Source: Holophagales bacterium
Lineage (GTDB): Bacteria; Acidobacteriota; Thermoanaerobaculia; Multivoradales; Multivoraceae
NCBI GenBank assembly: GCA_009837885.1
Contig: VXSP01000030.1
Coordinates: forward strand, 124,001 to 188,000
Direction: 5' to 3'
Length of the DNA: 64,000 nt
The notes under the pieces are model-generated. The model had not been told where the DNA came from, did not search any database, and saw only the letters and a program-made list of their open reading frames with translations. The stretch's first letter is position 1. Every line of letters starts with the position of its first letter. Positions 62,687-64,000 of the stretch are shown one piece after another. The position numbers and the translations under genes are program-made.

Positions 62687-63703
62687 TCAGGGCAGATCAG
62701 CCACCCACATCTTCGCCTGGGCGCCGCGGCCCGTCGCCGAGCCGCCGGCGGCGTAGAGCTTGCCGCCGAGGATCGCGGCGGCGGGCGACGACAGCGGCAT
62801 CGGCAGCTTCCCCAGAAGTTCCCACTCGCTGCCGGGCTCGAGCACCAGGATGTCCGGATCGATCGACTTCGTGCCTCCAGCAGGCGTCGTGTGGCCGCCG
62901 ACCATGACGATCCGGCCCTCGTGGACGAAGGTGCCGGCTTCGCCGTGGGAGTGGCCCTTCGGCAGGTCGGGGCCGCGGTTCCAGGAATCGGTTTCGGCGT
63001 CGTAGATGTCGACCCGAGGCTGGTCGAGCTGCTGACTGTCGTGGTTGTACTGGCCGCCGATCGCGTAGATGCGGTTGCCGATCGAAACGGCCGAGAACTG
63101 GTTGCGCGGGTCGGGCATCGGCGCCGCGTTCCGCCAGATCGCCGAGCCTCCGGCCCAGTCGTCCAGCTCGAGGACCCAGTGGTCGGCGGCGTCGGTGTCC
63201 CGGTCCGCCTTCAGGCCGCCGAAGTAGTGCAGCTTGCGGCCAACGAGCGCCAAACCGCCGCCGGCCCGCGGCTCGGGAAGCAGCGGCGCGGCAGTGTAGC
63301 GGTCCAGATCCAGGTCGTAGCTCCACACCTCGGCGATCGCGTGGCCCTTGTAGCCGTCCTTGAAACCGCCGGCGAACCAGACGGTGCGGCCATCGAGCAC
63401 CGCGTTCAGGTGCGAGACGGCGCTCGGCATGTCCTGCATCCGCGTCCAGCTTCCGTCCGACGGATCGAAGACGTCGACCCGCTTGCTCGACCGGACCGGT
63501 CCCTCGTAGCCGGCGAACACGTAGAACTTGCCGTCGACGACTGTCGTCGCGGCTTCCCACTTGCCGGCCGGCATGTCGGGGAGCTCCTGCCAGTCGAGGT
63601 CCTGCGCCGGGAGGTTCGCGGGGCCCACGGTAAGGGACGACACCGTCAGAACGACGACAGACACGGCTGATCCGAACTTCGGACACCTGGGACCCTTGTG
63701 CAT
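62687..63703 (-). CDS. Exported Kelch-repeat beta-propeller protein
   Basis: A 338-residue protein with a signal peptide (SAVSVVVLTVSSLTVGPANLP) and five or six Kelch blades, each with G-G followed by an aromatic: KFYVFAGYEG, TVWFAGGFKD, KLHYFGGLKA, RIYAIGGQYN, RIVMVGGHTT, KLYAAGGSAT. Kelch blades also show the W/Y six residues after, as in SWTRMQDMP and SWNRGPDLP. A periplasmic binding propeller of unknown ligand; N-acetylneuraminate epimerase is one relative, but its catalytic residues were not checked. Start taken at the second Met, which begins the signal. Confidence 0.85.
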   Translation of the reverse strand: MHKGPRCPKFGSAVSVVVLTVSSLTVGPANLPAQDLDWQELPDMPAGKWEAATTVVDGKFYVFAGYEGPVRSSKRVDVFDPSDGSWTRMQDMPSAVSHLNAVLDGRTVWFAGGFKDGYKGHAIAEVWSYDLDLDRYTAAPLLPEPRAGGGLALVGRKLHYFGGLKADRDTDAADHWVLELDDWAGGSAIWRNAAPMPDPRNQFSAVSIGNRIYAIGGQYNHDSQQLDQPRVDIYDAETDSWNRGPDLPKGHSHGEAGTFVHEGRIVMVGGHTTPAGGTKSIDPDILVLEPGSEWELLGKLPMPLSSPAAAILGGKLYAAGGSATGRGAQAKMWVADLP

Positions 63704-63735
63704 CGTGAACTGCCACACTGTATCGCCAGGGCAGA

Positions 63736-64000
63736 TCAGCCGTGGAGCTGACTGGCCAAAGCGGCGGCTTCGTCGAGGAGCGTCCGCATGCCGCCGCCTT
63801 CCAGCCAGTCGACTCTGAACAGGCGGTAGTTGACCTCCGTCCGAACCGCGTTGAGCCGGCACAACTCCACCACTCCGGGCTCCTCCGCGGACGATTCGCC
63901 GTCGGTCGACTTCCGAATCTCGTCGACCCAGCCAGTCAGCAGATCGTCGAGGACGTTCGCGTCGTTCAGTGTGCCCAGCACATCCTGGAGGCGCTTGCAG
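63736..64000 (-). CDS. CHAD-domain protein, C-terminal end (runs off window)
   Basis: The minus-strand frame is open to the window edge and reads C-K-R-L-Q-D-V-L-G-T-L-N-D-A-N-V-L-D-D-L-L, the characteristic last-helix signature of a CHAD domain (basic L-Q-x-x-L-G-x-L-N-D), followed by Y-R-L-F-R-V-D and an Ala-rich helix. CHAD domains bind polyphosphate or act with CYTH triphosphate-tunnel domains; upstream sequence is outside the window. The short ATG-initiated frame inside it is not the true start. Confidence 0.75.
   Translation of the reverse strand, partial: CKRLQDVLGTLNDANVLDDLLTGWVDEIRKSTDGESSAEEPGVVELCRLNAVRTEVNYRLFRVDWLEGGGMRTLLDEAAALASQLHG

Overview
The window is a very G+C-rich (about two thirds by eye), gene-dense bacterial chromosome segment. 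The best taxonomic pointer is the tandem pair of ADOP-type MacB/FtsX permeases at 57219-62682 (acidobacterial duplicated orphan permease, a family named for Acidobacteria). It is backed by many exported beta-propeller, PQQ and amidohydrolase proteins, a DUF1549/DUF1553 plus DUF1501 pair, a Pseudomonas-order LigD with Ku, and an exported protein with the P-D-L-S-G-T signature common in Acidobacteriota. I infer an uncultured Acidobacteriota. No rRNA, tRNA, CRISPR array, IS transposase or prophage was seen, and no gene-free stretch exceeds 300 bp.

Layout. 1-9.97 kb: a partial Glu/Leu dehydrogenase, two tandem TlpA-like thioredoxins, an MBL-fold hydrolase, a Tat-exported Gfo/Idh oxidoreductase divergent from an adenosine-deaminase-family gene, DUF2277 plus MT-A70 methyltransferase, an M1 metallopeptidase, an aquaporin, and glutathione-dependent formaldehyde dehydrogenase. 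10-15 kb: infC with a non-canonical ATC start, divergent ku and ligD (non-homologous end joining), and a Phd/PIN toxin-antitoxin pair. 15-22 kb: an MFS transporter continuous in frame with a TonB-receptor-like barrel, then gamma-glutamyltransferase divergent from a GCS2-type carboxylate-amine ligase.

22-33 kb: a convergent region with a 36-bp-arm inverted repeat, a VanZ-like membrane protein, then the most interesting locus: a sterol C-24-methyltransferase-like gene 15 bp upstream of a Rieske oxygenase resembling DAF-36/Neverland cholesterol 7-desaturase. Next come a TolB-like propeller, a tandem amidohydrolase pair whose second member has lost its metal ligands, a membrane protein, and two neighbouring genes (Fic and amidohydrolase) that have each lost their catalytic core by internal deletion.

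33-47 kb: two PQQ-type dehydrogenases, an exported acidobacterial-type protein, an Nramp-like transporter, DUF3500, a MerC-like protein, a large propeller/PHP protein, a cytochrome c lipoprotein, DUF924, and three more type II toxin-antitoxin modules. 47-64 kb: the DUF1549/DUF1553 and DUF1501 pair, a DUF1214-like protein, a sulfotransferase with a 58-residue zinc-ribbon protein, an ABC/adaptor operon divergent from a PadR regulator with an operator filling the gap, two ADOP permeases, a Kelch protein, and the end of a CHAD protein.

A dispersed palindromic intergenic repeat (core ending GCCGGCGCACCCAGT) occurs about eight times between 22 and 44 kb. Functional names rest on motifs and remembered family sequences; no database search was possible.
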